NCBI GenBank assembly: GCA_963771715.1
Contig: CAVYUQ010000012.1
Coordinates: 1-64,000 of the forward strand
DNA: 64,000 nt
Origin: JACVRW01 sp963771715
GTDB lineage: Bacteria > Actinomycetota > Thermoleophilia > Solirubrobacterales > Thermoleophilaceae
Reading direction: 5' to 3'
Shown here: positions 31,056 through 39,390 of the stretch, piece by piece
Position numbering within the stretch: the first letter of the stretch is position 1
Layout: each line of letters begins with the position of its first letter
Notes under the pieces: generated by a model
What the model saw: the letters and a program-made list of their open reading frames with translations, nothing else
Told to the model about the DNA's origin: nothing
Databases searched by the model: none
Program-made: the position numbers and the translations under genes

Positions 31056-32692
31056 TGCACTTCCTCGCAGACTCGGTAGGCGTTGGCGATCAGGGTGATG
31101 GTCGGATTGCTCGCGCCCGACGTGGGCATCCATGCCGCGTCGAGCACGTGCAATCCCTTCACGGTGTGCGACTCGCAGAGCTCGTCGAGCACCGAGCTGC
31201 CGGGGTCAGAGCCCGCGCGCAGCGTTCCCTGCACGTGGCCGTAGCCGGGGTTCTCCTCGGCCTGGGGGTCGAAGCGCCTGACCTCGCCGCCGGCGTCCGA
31301 CATCACCTCGCACACGCGCTTGAGCGCGTAGTTGCTCAGCTCGAGGTCGTACGGGTGGTGGCGGTAGTACGTGCGCGCCGCGGGCATCCCCCACGGGTCC
31401 TTGCGGTCCGGGTCGAGCTCCACGCGGTTGTCGTGCACCGACATGGCCTCGCCCGTGAACGAGAACGACACGCCGCCCTGCTCGCGCAGCTCGCCGAGGT
31501 ATTCGGCGAGGTCGTCGCCCCACACGTTCATCCGGTCGCGACCCATCGAGGCCTGCTTGATCAGGCGGATCGGCGTGGTGGTGGTGAGCGGGTCGTAGAC
31601 GGAGAACTTGCCGCCCTTCGACAGGTTCGTGTTCGGGTCGTCGATCGTGTAGAGGTCGCGCACCTGGAGGCTGCCGATGCCGGTGCGCGGCTGGTACGCG
31701 GGCCCGAGGTCCCAGACCGGCTTCCCCGGGAAGGTGAGGTCCGCGTTCCCCTTCACGTGGTAGATCAGGTAGTGCCCGATCATGTCGTTGGGGTCCGGGA
31801 TCTCCGACAGCAGGAAGAGCCGCGCGGACTCGATCGTCTGCACCGACACGAACACCCGCGGAGCGCTCATGAACCGCTCCTCGCCGTCGGGCTCGGTCTT
31901 GTACATCACGCCGGTCACGCGGCCGCCCTCGTGGACCAGGCGCGTGACGCAGTGGCGCGTGAGCAGCTCGCAGCGGCCCGTGGACAGGGCCCGCGGGATC
32001 ATCGTGTTCGCGGCGTTTCCGCGTGCGTTCAGCGCGCAGCCGTAGAACTGGTTGAAGCCGCAGAACGAGCACGCCGGCCGGCTGTCGTAGACCTGCGAGT
32101 TGATCGCGCGCGGGCCGAGGTACGGCTGCCAGCCCGCCTCGCCGAACGCCTCCATCAGGAACTCGGTGGCCGCGTGCAGGCGCAGCGGCGGCATCGGGTA
32201 CTCGTAGCCCGGGCTCATCGGCTCCTGAGCGGGCGCCTGGTTCGCCTTCCCCGACACGCCCCACTCGTGCTCGGCGCGCTCGAAGTACGGCAGGAACTCC
32301 TCGTAGGTCCAGGGCCAGTCGACCATGCTGGCGTCCTCGGGGATGTCCGGCATGTACTGGGTGATCGCCATGTCCTCCGGCGTGTAGCGCGGCAGGTTGG
32401 CGTCCCAGATCATGGTCGAGCCGCCGACCATGTTCGCGATCCACCAGCGCTCGCTCGGCTTCGGCGTGCCGTCGATCCCCACGTAGATGTTGGGGTCGTC
32501 GTTCACGTGCGGGATCAGCGCCTTCTGCGTGTGGAAGTGAAGCTCGTCGAGCGGCAGGAAGTCCTCGGCCGTGGCCCAGTCGCCCTTCTCGAGCACGGTC
32601 ACCCGCATGCCGCGCGAAGTGAGCACGCGCGCCGCGGTGGCGCCGCCGGCGCCGCTGCCGACGATGATGGCGTCGGGCTGCTCAGACGCCAT
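31052..32692 (-). CDS. GMC-family flavin oxidoreductase, large subunit
   Basis: The 546-residue protein has the FAD-binding fold at the start (DAIIVGSGAGGATAARVL, with V-T-V-L-E-K-G), WIANMVGGSTMIWDANLPRY as the flavin-contacting GMC signature, CSFCGFNQFYGCALNARGNA (a Cys-rich segment typical of three-component sugar dehydrogenases such as gluconate 2-dehydrogenase), GYGHVQGTLRAG (active-site His), and the C-terminal GASNPTITLIANAYR. It lacks a Tat signal, so the complex should be cytoplasmic, unlike the periplasmic gluconate dehydrogenases. The first 11 bases overlap the small-subunit gene, so stoichiometric translation is likely. Substrate not apparent. Confidence 0.9.
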   Translation of the reverse strand: MASEQPDAIIVGSGAGGATAARVLTSRGMRVTVLEKGDWATAEDFLPLDELHFHTQKALIPHVNDDPNIYVGIDGTPKPSERWWIANMVGGSTMIWDANLPRYTPEDMAITQYMPDIPEDASMVDWPWTYEEFLPYFERAEHEWGVSGKANQAPAQEPMSPGYEYPMPPLRLHAATEFLMEAFGEAGWQPYLGPRAINSQVYDSRPACSFCGFNQFYGCALNARGNAANTMIPRALSTGRCELLTRHCVTRLVHEGGRVTGVMYKTEPDGEERFMSAPRVFVSVQTIESARLFLLSEIPDPNDMIGHYLIYHVKGNADLTFPGKPVWDLGPAYQPRTGIGSLQVRDLYTIDDPNTNLSKGGKFSVYDPLTTTTPIRLIKQASMGRDRMNVWGDDLAEYLGELREQGGVSFSFTGEAMSVHDNRVELDPDRKDPWGMPAARTYYRHHPYDLELSNYALKRVCEVMSDAGGEVRRFDPQAEENPGYGHVQGTLRAGSDPGSSVLDELCESHTVKGLHVLDAAWMPTSGASNPTITLIANAYRVCEEVQ

Positions 32693-33197
32693 GCCCGACC
32701 TCCGCCTCGCTCCGCCCGCGCTCGAACTCCTCGGCCGGCCCGTGCGAGCCGAGCCAGCGCCACATCACGGCGTCGCGGTTGCCGCGCCAGCGCGGGTCCG
32801 CGAAGCAGCCCTCGATGCAGTGGTTGCGCATCATGGTGAAGACGCGCTTCTGGTCGAGGCCCTCCGGGAGGCCCTCGGCCTCACCGCGCTGGAGCTGTCC
32901 GAGGAGGGCCGTGACCTCCTCGCGCCCCAGCGCGGCGAGACCGCCGCGGCCGTTGGCCTGCCGCGCCGCCTCGTCGAGGGCCATGAGCGCCTGCGTGTAC
33001 AGGTCGCGCCAGCCCTGGATCTCGTAGTAGCTCGCCGGGTCGCGGGTGAGGAGCGAGTCCAGGTAGTCCACCGCGCCGGCGTCCGTGGCACCGGGCGCGT
33101 CGCTCGACCCCGGCAGCAGCGCGTCGAAGATCGCCGCGGCCTGCGCCCGCTGCTCGGCGTTCAGGAAGGCCGGCTCCGGTGCGTTGAGGAGTCGCAT
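32682..33197 (-). CDS. Gluconate 2-dehydrogenase subunit 3-like protein
   Basis: The 171-residue protein has the family hallmarks: FLNAEQRAQAAAIFDALLPG at the N-terminus, AVDYLDSLL, then the helical core and C-terminal TMMRNHCIEGCFADPRWRGN, RDAVMWRWLG. In three-component GMC dehydrogenases this small subunit partners the flavoprotein and is normally exported by Tat; here no signal peptide is seen, in line with the lack of one on the large subunit. No cytochrome c subunit is encoded nearby, so the electron acceptor is unknown. It starts four bases after the HAD-hemerythrin stop and overlaps the large-subunit gene by 11. Confidence 0.88.
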   Translation of the reverse strand: MRLLNAPEPAFLNAEQRAQAAAIFDALLPGSSDAPGATDAGAVDYLDSLLTRDPASYYEIQGWRDLYTQALMALDEAARQANGRGGLAALGREEVTALLGQLQRGEAEGLPEGLDQKRVFTMMRNHCIEGCFADPRWRGNRDAVMWRWLGSHGPAEEFERGRSEAEVGHGV

Positions 33198-33200
33198 GGC

Positions 33201-34289
33201 CTACGCCGTGACGTTCAGGCCGAGTCGCTCCTCCATCGCGACGACCAGCCCGATGTAGGGCGTGAAGTCGCGGGGACCGATCTGGCCGACGAGGTTGAGG
33301 ACGATCGCGTCGTCCATGTCCGAGAAGTGCTCGCCCATCCGCGGGTAGAGCTCGTCGTTCTCGCGCTCGGCGTGATGGATGAACAGGCGCACGAAGCCCT
33401 CGGTGTTGGTCACGAACGCGTCGATCGCCCAGGGCAGGTCGGTCGGGTCCTCGTCCGCGGCCTGGATGCGCCTCCAGGCGATGTCCATGCCGCGGAAGTA
33501 CGCGCGGCCCTGGTCGTGGTGCAGGAACACCCAGTTCACCTCGTCCGGGTCGAGGCCGCGGGCCACCGCGATCGGGACGGCCGCCTCCTCGGCCTTCAGG
33601 TGAGCCTGGTCGGCGAAGTTGTTCGTCAGGTAGATCAGGATCCCCATCGCGCCCATCACGTCGTCGGGGATCGGGCTGCCCTCGTCGAGCGCGCGCAGCT
33701 GCCGGCAGATCTCCTCGCCGCAGGCGAAGATGCGGTCGCCGAGCAGGTGCTCGGTCTCGAAGAAGTCCTCGAAGGCGCGGCCGCTGTAGGTCTGCGTCCC
33801 GCGCTTCTGTGTGAGCGGGGCGGGCATGAACTCGCGGCCCGGCGGGCACGGCTTCAGCTCGGACTGGAGGCCGGCGGCGCGGGCGCTCAGCACCTCGATC
33901 AGGTTCTCGCCGACGAACATGCAGCGGTCGGGCGTCACGCCGATCTGCTCGGCCGCCTTGCGGAAGATCGCGGGGTTCGGCTTGTCGAGCCCGAGCTCGT
34001 GGTTGGTGAACACGTGGTCGGCGTCGATGAAGTCGCCGATCCGCACGATCTGCTCGCCGCCGTTCTCCGAGAGGATGCAGTCCACGACCATCGCGCGGCC
34101 CTCGTCGGCGGTCACGTCCTCCGGCAGGTTCGTGATCACGCCGATCGTGAGCCCCGCCTCCTTCATCGAGCTCAGGAGCTTCTCGGTGCTGGGCCGGTAC
34201 GGGACGAGATGGCCCGGGCGATCGACCTCCCCGAGCGTGTCGCGGGCGTCGAAGAAGACCACCTCGACGGGGTTGCCGTTGGACGCCAT
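33201..34289 (-). CDS. Fusion of a HAD-like domain with a hemerythrin-like domain; first gene of the nine-gene operon
   Basis: The start ATG 34289 is set by GGGAGGG seven bases upstream. The first 160 residues are a HAD domain: VVFFDARDTLGEVD (DxD-like, D-A-R-D), IGVITNLPED (motif 2), LDKPNPAIFRKA with the conserved Lys, and RCMFVGENLIEVL (motif 4, Asp replaced by Glu/Asn). From about 190 a hemerythrin-like bundle follows: NNFADQAHLKAEE, FLHHDQGRAYFRGM, LFIHHAERENDELYPRMGEH, which supply the His/Glu iron ligands. The combination is rare. It could sense oxygen, NO or iron, or bind a diiron cofactor, and control a phosphatase or phosphotransferase domain. Its position at the operon head would suit a sensor. 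Confidence 0.85.
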   Translation of the reverse strand: MASNGNPVEVVFFDARDTLGEVDRPGHLVPYRPSTEKLLSSMKEAGLTIGVITNLPEDVTADEGRAMVVDCILSENGGEQIVRIGDFIDADHVFTNHELGLDKPNPAIFRKAAEQIGVTPDRCMFVGENLIEVLSARAAGLQSELKPCPPGREFMPAPLTQKRGTQTYSGRAFEDFFETEHLLGDRIFACGEEICRQLRALDEGSPIPDDVMGAMGILIYLTNNFADQAHLKAEEAAVPIAVARGLDPDEVNWVFLHHDQGRAYFRGMDIAWRRIQAADEDPTDLPWAIDAFVTNTEGFVRLFIHHAERENDELYPRMGEHFSDMDDAIVLNLVGQIGPRDFTPYIGLVVAMEERLGLNVTA

Positions 34290-34362
34290 GCGAGTCCCTC
34301 CCTGGCTCAAGATTCAGGCCCCCGACTGAGTGATCGAGGCCCTTTCTGGTACTCCGCGAGCG

Positions 34363-34392
34363 ACGCTAGACCTGGCGAGAAGTACGAGTCAA
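34363..34392 (-). promoter_or_regulatory. Probable promoter of the nine-gene operon
   Basis: On the minus strand TTGACT (34387-34392) and TAGCGT (34363-34368) are 18 bases apart. The start site would be near 34356, leaving a leader of about 67 bases before ATG 34289. No other good promoter is visible in the operon, which has almost no intergenic space. Confidence 0.45.
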
Positions 34393-34403
34393 GGCGCGTG
34401 CGG

Positions 34404-34421
34404 AATTTGCGCAATTTGCGG
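34404..34421. promoter_or_regulatory. Tandem AATTTGCG repeat upstream of the operon promoter
   Basis: AATTTGCGC at 34404 is followed at once by AATTTGCGG at 34413, a head-to-tail 9-base repeat in unusually AT-rich sequence. It sits 12 bases upstream of the -35 box on the minus strand, a typical place for an activator site or an UP element. Confidence 0.4.
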
Positions 34422-34492
34422 CGGAGAGTGCCCACGAAGACGCGCTTTTTGCGGCCGCCGGGCGCCGGTGCACAGCCGCTGGGCGAGATCCG

Positions 34493-34573
34493 TCAAATGG
34501 ATGGTGTAACCCGCAGCTCGAGCTCAGCGCCCGGTGCCAGGAGCATCGTGAGGCCGCGCCGCGGGTCCCGGGG
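34493..34573 (-). pseudogene. C-terminal remnant of a HIRAN-domain gene
   Basis: These bases encode PRDPRRGLTMLLAPGAELEL followed by RVTPSI and stop, which matches the last 26 residues of the intact HIRAN protein at 37647-38126 (PRDPRHGLTMLLAPAAVLEI RVTPSR). The DNA is similar through the last bases (GGATGGTGTAACCCG in both). Upstream it joins directly to the interior of the FtsX gene. It is a fragment of a second HIRAN gene left by a deletion or duplication. Confidence 0.75.
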
Positions 34574-36784
34574 AGCAGCACGTAGAAGATGTTCAGGATC
34601 GTGTCGATCCCGCCGGCGCGCTCGTCCACCCAGTCCGCCTTGGTGTGCAGCGCCGCGTCGGGGAACGGACCGAGCACCTTCTCGAGCGACGCGGTCTCCT
34701 GGGCCGTGATGCCCGCGTTCGTGTCCACGAACGAGAACAGGTCCTTCGGACGCGGGAAGTGCTGGTCGAACGCGCGCTGCGCGAGCGTCACGTCCCCGAG
34801 CAGCGGGTCGAGATCCTCGGCCGGCGGCTTGTAGATCCCGCGCACCGTTAGCGGCACCTTCTTGTTCTGGGGCGTCGTAATCGTGAAACCGTCGCCCACG
34901 GCCAGCTTGTGGTCCTCGGCGAAGCTGTTCCGGACAACCGCCCCGTCGACCCCGAGCGAGAGCAGCACCTTGTCCGAGCCCTTGTTCCAGCGGTAGTCGT
35001 AGACATCGCTGATCGTGGCCGGATCGACTCCGGTCACGCTGGTCTCGTTGCCGAACGTCGAGGCCGAGTCGCTGCGAACGCTCGAGGCCACCGCGACCCC
35101 TGGTGCGTCCTCCAGCGCCTTGCCCGCGCTCGACGTGAAGGGCTCATATCCGTTGTCAGAGGTCACGACGTAGTCGGCGCGCACCTGGTCCTCCAGCGCG
35201 CCTCGATTCGTGCCCTTGAGGCTGGAGCCGAGCGTGGCCACCAGCGTGACGAGAGCGAGCCCGATCATCAGCGCGCCCGCGGTACGGGCGGTGCGCGACG
35301 GGTTGCGCGTGGCGTTCTCCCTCGCGAGCTGGCCAGGAGCGCCGCCGAAGCGCTCGCCGGGGGCGCCGAGCGCACCCGCCAGCGGCTTCACGAGCCGCGA
35401 CGAGACCAGCCCCACGCCCACGAACAGCGCAAGGCAGCCCACGCCGATCAGGGCGAGCTGACCGCCGGTGGAGAGTCCGCCGAACAGCCCGAACCCCACC
35501 GCCAACACCGCCACGCCCAGGACCACCGAGGCGGTCACGGGGTGAGAGGCGATCCGCGACGGCTGTAGCGTCGCGCCCTCGCGCACCGCGGCGATCGGCG
35601 GCACGCGAGTGGCCTTGCGGGCAGGCGAGATCGTGGCGAGCAGCGTGATCCCCACGCCGATCAGCAGCGAGACCACCACGGTCCGAGTCGCGAACACGGT
35701 GCCCTGGTGGGGCAGGTCGATCCCGAACGCCACGAACAGGGCATTCAGGCCCTTCGCCAGCAGGAAGCCCAGGAGCAGGCCGACGATCGCGGCCAGGAAC
35801 CCGGTGATGAGGCCCTCCAGCATCACGGAGCGCATCACCTGCTTGCGCGAGGCTCCGAGCGTGCGCAGCGTGGCCAGCTCACGCACGCGCTGGGCGACCG
35901 TCATCGAGAGCGTGTTGAAGATGACGAAGGACCCCACGATCAGCGAGATCCCGGCGAACGCGAGCAGCAGGTACTTGATGAACGCAAGCCCATCGTTCGT
36001 TCTCCTTGGCGTCGGCCGCGCCCTGCTCTTCGCCGGTCCGCACGGCGGCCGACGAGGGCAGCAGCGGCTTCACCTGGTTCGCCACCTCGGAATCGGAGAC
36101 GCCCTCCTTGGCCGCGATGAAGATCGAGTCGAGCTGACCCTCCTTCTTCAGCATGGACTGCGCGGTCGCCACGTCGAAGACCGCGAACGTGGCCCCGCCG
36201 ATCGAGTCGACGGAGCCGAACTTCGCGGTGCCGGTGATCGTGAAGCTGCGGGTGGGCCCCTCGGCCGAAGCCGAGATCTTGTCGCCGACCTTGTAGCCCT
36301 TGTTGTCGGCCGTGCTCGCGTCGATCACGATCTGGTCCGGCCCGTCCGCCCAATTCCCCGCCGTGAGCGTCATCGGGTTGAAGCGCTCCTCGTTCGGCTC
36401 GAAGCCCCAGCCGAAGTTGGGCTGGTTCGGCTTCCCGATCTTCTTGCCGTTCCTGTCGATCAGCTTCGTGAGATCGGTGGTGCCGCTCACGTCGTAGATC
36501 GCGCCTGCCGCAGTGGCCACGCCCGGGAGCGCGCGCACTTCGCTCACGAGCGAGTCCGGCACGGTCGCCTTGCCGCTCGCGGCGTTCTTCACGACCTCGC
36601 GCCCCGAGATCACCGCGCTCGTGTCCTTGTACGAGTCCTCGTAGAGGCCGTCAAATGCCTTGGTGATGGTGTCCGTGAGGACGTATGTGCCGCTCACCAT
36701 GGCCACGCCGAGCACGACCGCCAAGGCGGTCAGCGCCGTGCGCAGCTTGCGGCCCCACAGCCCCTGGACCGTGGCGGCGATCAT
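34573..36784 (-). pseudogene. ABC transporter permease (FtsX/MacB type), frameshifted and truncated
   Basis: From ATG 36784 the sequence reads as a large FtsX-like permease: helix TALTALAVVLGVAMVSGTYV, an extracytoplasmic MacB-type domain, then, after a frame change near 35990, GSFVIFNTLSMTVAQRVREL with helices LAAIVGLLLGFLLA and VVVSLLIGVGITLLATI. A second FtsX repeat begins later (ARTAGALMIGLALVTLVATL). The protein should end in three more helices, but after ILNIFYVLL the sequence joins the HIRAN remnant, losing roughly the last 130 residues. One frameshift plus this loss make the permease very probably inactive, unless the junction is an assembly error. It overlaps the ATPase gene by four bases. 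Confidence 0.75.
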
Positions 36785-37554
36785 CGGTTCCTCAGTCCCT
36801 CCATCGTCTGAAGCACGTCGTGCTCGCTGAGGCCCGCCACGTCCTCCACGATGCAGCCGTCGGCCAGGAACAGGATCCGGTCGGCGATCGCCGCGGCGCT
36901 GGCGTCGTGCGTGACCATCAGGGTCGTCTGGCCGAGGGTGTCCACGGACTCACGCATCAGCGCGAGGATCTCGTCGCTCGTGGTGGAGTCGAGGTTGCCG
37001 GTGGGCTCGTCAGCGAACAGGATCGTCGGGCGCGAGACAAGCGCGCGGGCAATCGCCACTCGCTGCTGCTGCCCGCCCGAGAGCTCGGAGGGCCGGTGCG
37101 TGCGGCGGTCGCCGAGCCCGACCTTGTGGATCACCTCGTCGACCCAGTCGGGCTCGGGCTTCTCGCCCGCGATCGACAGCGGCAGGACCACGTTCTGCTC
37201 CGCCGTGAGCATCGGCAGCAGGTTGAAGAACTGGAAGATGAAGCCGATACGGCGCCGGCGCAGCAGCGTGAGCTCGTCGTCGCTCATGTCGGTGATCTCC
37301 TCGCCGCCGATCCACACCTGCCCGGTGGTCGGCACGTCGAGTCCGGCGAGGATGTGCATCAGCGTCGACTTGCCGGAGCCCGACGGGCCCATCACGGCGG
37401 TGAACTCACCGGGGGGCACGCGCATCGAGACGCCGCGCAGGGCATCGACGGCTGAATCCTGCTCCCCGTAGCGGCGCGTAACGGCCCATGCCGCGACGAC
37501 GGCACCGGCGGTTACCGCATCCGAGGGGGGCGCGGAAGCGGGAGAGGTAGTCAT
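36781..37554 (-). CDS. ABC transporter ATPase, MacB/LolD-like
   Basis: The 257-residue protein has Walker A GPSGSGKST, the Q loop FIFQFFNLLPMLTAEQNV, signature LSGGQQQRVAIARAL, Walker B ILFADEPTGNLD and the H loop MVTHD. The FNLLPMLTA-type Q loop and TGNLDS are characteristic of the MacB/LolD/FtsE group that partners FtsX-type permeases. A good ribosome site (AGGAGG, spacing 4) and a recognisable promoter lie upstream. It is intact, although its permease partner is not. Substrate unknown; homologous pairs export lipids, peptides or toxic compounds. Confidence 0.9.
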   Translation of the reverse strand: MTTSPASAPPSDAVTAGAVVAAWAVTRRYGEQDSAVDALRGVSMRVPPGEFTAVMGPSGSGKSTLMHILAGLDVPTTGQVWIGGEEITDMSDDELTLLRRRRIGFIFQFFNLLPMLTAEQNVVLPLSIAGEKPEPDWVDEVIHKVGLGDRRTHRPSELSGGQQQRVAIARALVSRPTILFADEPTGNLDSTTSDEILALMRESVDTLGQTTLMVTHDASAAAIADRILFLADGCIVEDVAGLSEHDVLQTMEGLRNR

Positions 37555-37611
37555 GGGGCCTCCTCTTGAGGCGTCTGGGAGGGCTGAGGGCGAGTCCGGC
37601 CCTGTTCACCC

Positions 37612-37640
37612 ACACTACGCCCCTGCTTGCGTACTGACAA
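37612..37640 (-). promoter_or_regulatory. Promoter of the ABC transporter genes
   Basis: On the minus strand TTGTCA (37635-37640) and TAGTGT (37612-37617) have a spacing of exactly 17 bases. Transcription would start near 37605, 50 bases before the ATPase start codon. Confidence 0.6.
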
Positions 37641-37646
37641 CCCGCC

Positions 37647-38126
37647 TTACCGGGATGGTGTAACCCGTATTTCCAGCACCGCCGCGGGCGCGAGGAGCAT
37701 CGTCAGGCCGTGCCGGGGGTCGCGCGGCGAGCGGCGCTGCTCGCGCAGCACCAGCGCGGACCACTGCTCGCCGGCGTCGAGCTCGGCCGCCAGCTCCGCG
37801 GCCAGCTCGCGCGGGACCCAGCCCACCTGCTCGCCGCCCCCGGCCGGGTACACGGCGATGGCGTTCGGGTCGTGGGGGTTGTCCGGGTCGCGGCGCAGCT
37901 CCAGCGGCATGCCGGGCGCGACCGCGTCCGTGGCCAGCGCGTCGGCGTGGTGGCTGCCCGCGCCGGCCACGCCCACCACGTGCAGGCGGCGGGCGGCCAG
38001 CTCGGGGGCGTTCCGCGCCAGGTAGCGGCCCGACTCGGGATCGACGAGCTGGTACCCCGCGACCCAGACCTCGCCGCCGTCGTCGGGGTACCAGTAGCGC
38101 TCCTCGTAGCCGGCGTCGATCACCAT
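37647..38126 (-). CDS. HIRAN-domain protein
   Basis: The 159-residue protein contains GMPLELRRDPDNPHDPNAIA and GEQVGWVPRELAAEL, the signature of HIRAN domains (the PDNPxDPNAIxV and GYxPR segments). HIRAN binds single-stranded DNA ends in eukaryotic HLTF/Rad5 and is found stand-alone or fused to helicases and nucleases in bacteria. The N-terminal 60 residues (YEERYWYPDDGGEVWVAGYQ) are specific to this protein. Here it is stand-alone, so it probably recognises damaged or unusual DNA as an accessory factor. The C-terminal 26 residues are repeated as a remnant 3 kb away at 34493-34573. Confidence 0.8.
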   Translation of the reverse strand: MVIDAGYEERYWYPDDGGEVWVAGYQLVDPESGRYLARNAPELAARRLHVVGVAGAGSHHADALATDAVAPGMPLELRRDPDNPHDPNAIAVYPAGGGEQVGWVPRELAAELAAELDAGEQWSALVLREQRRSPRDPRHGLTMLLAPAAVLEIRVTPSR

Positions 38127-38187
38127 GGGTTGAAGCCTCCATTACACCGGGTAGGGGCTGCTGGTACCCGAGCAGGAGAACGCCGAC

Positions 38188-38355
38188 GTGTCTACTACGA
38201 CGATGCCGCACACGGCCGAGGTCCCCGCGCCGAGCCCGCCTCAGCAGCCCGAGCCGAGCCCGCCCGACGCCCCGCAGACCGACCCCAAGGGGCCCGAGAC
38301 GCCCGACGACCCGGGGCAGCCGGAGCCGGCGATGCCGCCGGGCGAGGCGGGCTAG
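38188..38355 (+). CDS. Short proline-rich peptide
   Basis: GTG 38188 follows AGGAG (spacing 10) and opens a 55-residue frame that is almost only Pro, Glu, Asp, Gln and Ala (PHTAEVPAPSPPQQPEPSPP, DAPQTDPKGPETPDDPGQPE), ending in TAG. There is no signal peptide or membrane helix; it would be an acidic, disordered peptide. A second peptide of similar composition with an excellent ribosome site starts at 39831. ATG 38203 is a possible alternative start. Confidence 0.5.
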   Translation: MSTTTMPHTAEVPAPSPPQQPEPSPPDAPQTDPKGPETPDDPGQPEPAMPPGEAG

Positions 38356-38458
38356 CCAGCGGGCACACCAGGGAGCAGACCAGGGCGTTCACGGGCGCAA
38401 AGTGGAGGCGAGAGGGCCTACCTTCTTCGTCACCGATCAGTCTTGAGAGGAGATCCTC

Positions 38459-39390
38459 ATGAGCCCGTCGCCCGGCTCCCCGCCCACCTCGGAAGCTCCC
38501 GGCTCCGCCAATCGCGCCGAACTTCGGGAGGGCTACGCCCAGGTCGGCGACGTGAGGTTGCACTACGTCGAGGCCGGCGATGGGCCGCTGATCGTTTTGC
38601 TGCATGGCTTCCCGGAGTTCTGGTTCAGCTGGCGGTTGCAGATCGCGCCGCTCGCGGAGGCGGGCTTCCGAGTCGTCGCGCCCGACCTGCGCGGCTACAA
38701 CCTGTCATCGCGGCCGAAGGGTGTCGAGGCCTACGGCGCCGACAAGCTGGCCGGCGACGTCCAAGGTCTCATCCGAGAGCTGGGTGCCGAGTCCGCGCTG
38801 TTGGTCGGCCACGACTGGGGCGGGACCGTCGCCTGGGCGACCGCGATGAACCACCCCGAGGTCGTGGACCGCCTCGCCATCCTCAACGCTGCCCATCCGC
38901 GGCGGCTCAACCAGGGCCTGCGCCACCCCAATCAGCTGCGGAAGCTCTGGTACTTCTTCTTCTTCCAGCTCCCAGGGCTGCCCGAGCGGATTGTGCGCGC
39001 CGGCATTGGCGCTTCTTCCGGCGCTACCAGCGCGATGCCCGCCCGCCGTACACGCCGGAGGAGACCGAGCGCTACGTCGAGTCGTGGTCACAGCCAGGCG
39101 CCGCCGCGGCCATCATCAACTACTACCGCGCCGCCGTGCGACAGTCGAAGCAAGTCCAAGCGCAGCTCCGCCCGATCGCGGCGCCGACGCTGGTCATCTG
39201 GGGGCAGCGCGACCGCTACCTCGGCCCCAAGCTCGCCGAGCCCGACCGCGAGGATGTGCCCAACCTCGACCGCGTCGAGCGCCTGCCCGAAGCGTCGCAC
39301 TGGGTCCATCACGACGAGGCTGAGCGCGTCACACAACTGCTCAGCGACTTCTTCGCGCCTGCCACGAGTCCCGTGGGCCAGTCGGGCTAG
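38459..39390 (+). CDS. Epoxide hydrolase-like alpha/beta hydrolase, one frameshift
   Basis: After AGGAG and ATG 38459 the protein shows VRLHYVEAGDGPLIVLLHGF with the oxyanion HGFPEFW motif, RGYNLSSRP, the nucleophile elbow GHDWGGTVA (Asp nucleophile, as in soluble epoxide hydrolases), then a break near 39005 at GCGCGCCGGC. The next frame continues with the lid (HWRFFRRYQRDARPPYTPEE), WGQRDRYLGPK (acid residue) and the catalytic His (EASHWVHHDE), ending in TAG 39390. A single one-base indel joins them. The corrected protein of about 310 residues would be a normal epoxide hydrolase. It converges with the ChaB gene with a four-base overlap. Confidence 0.85.
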
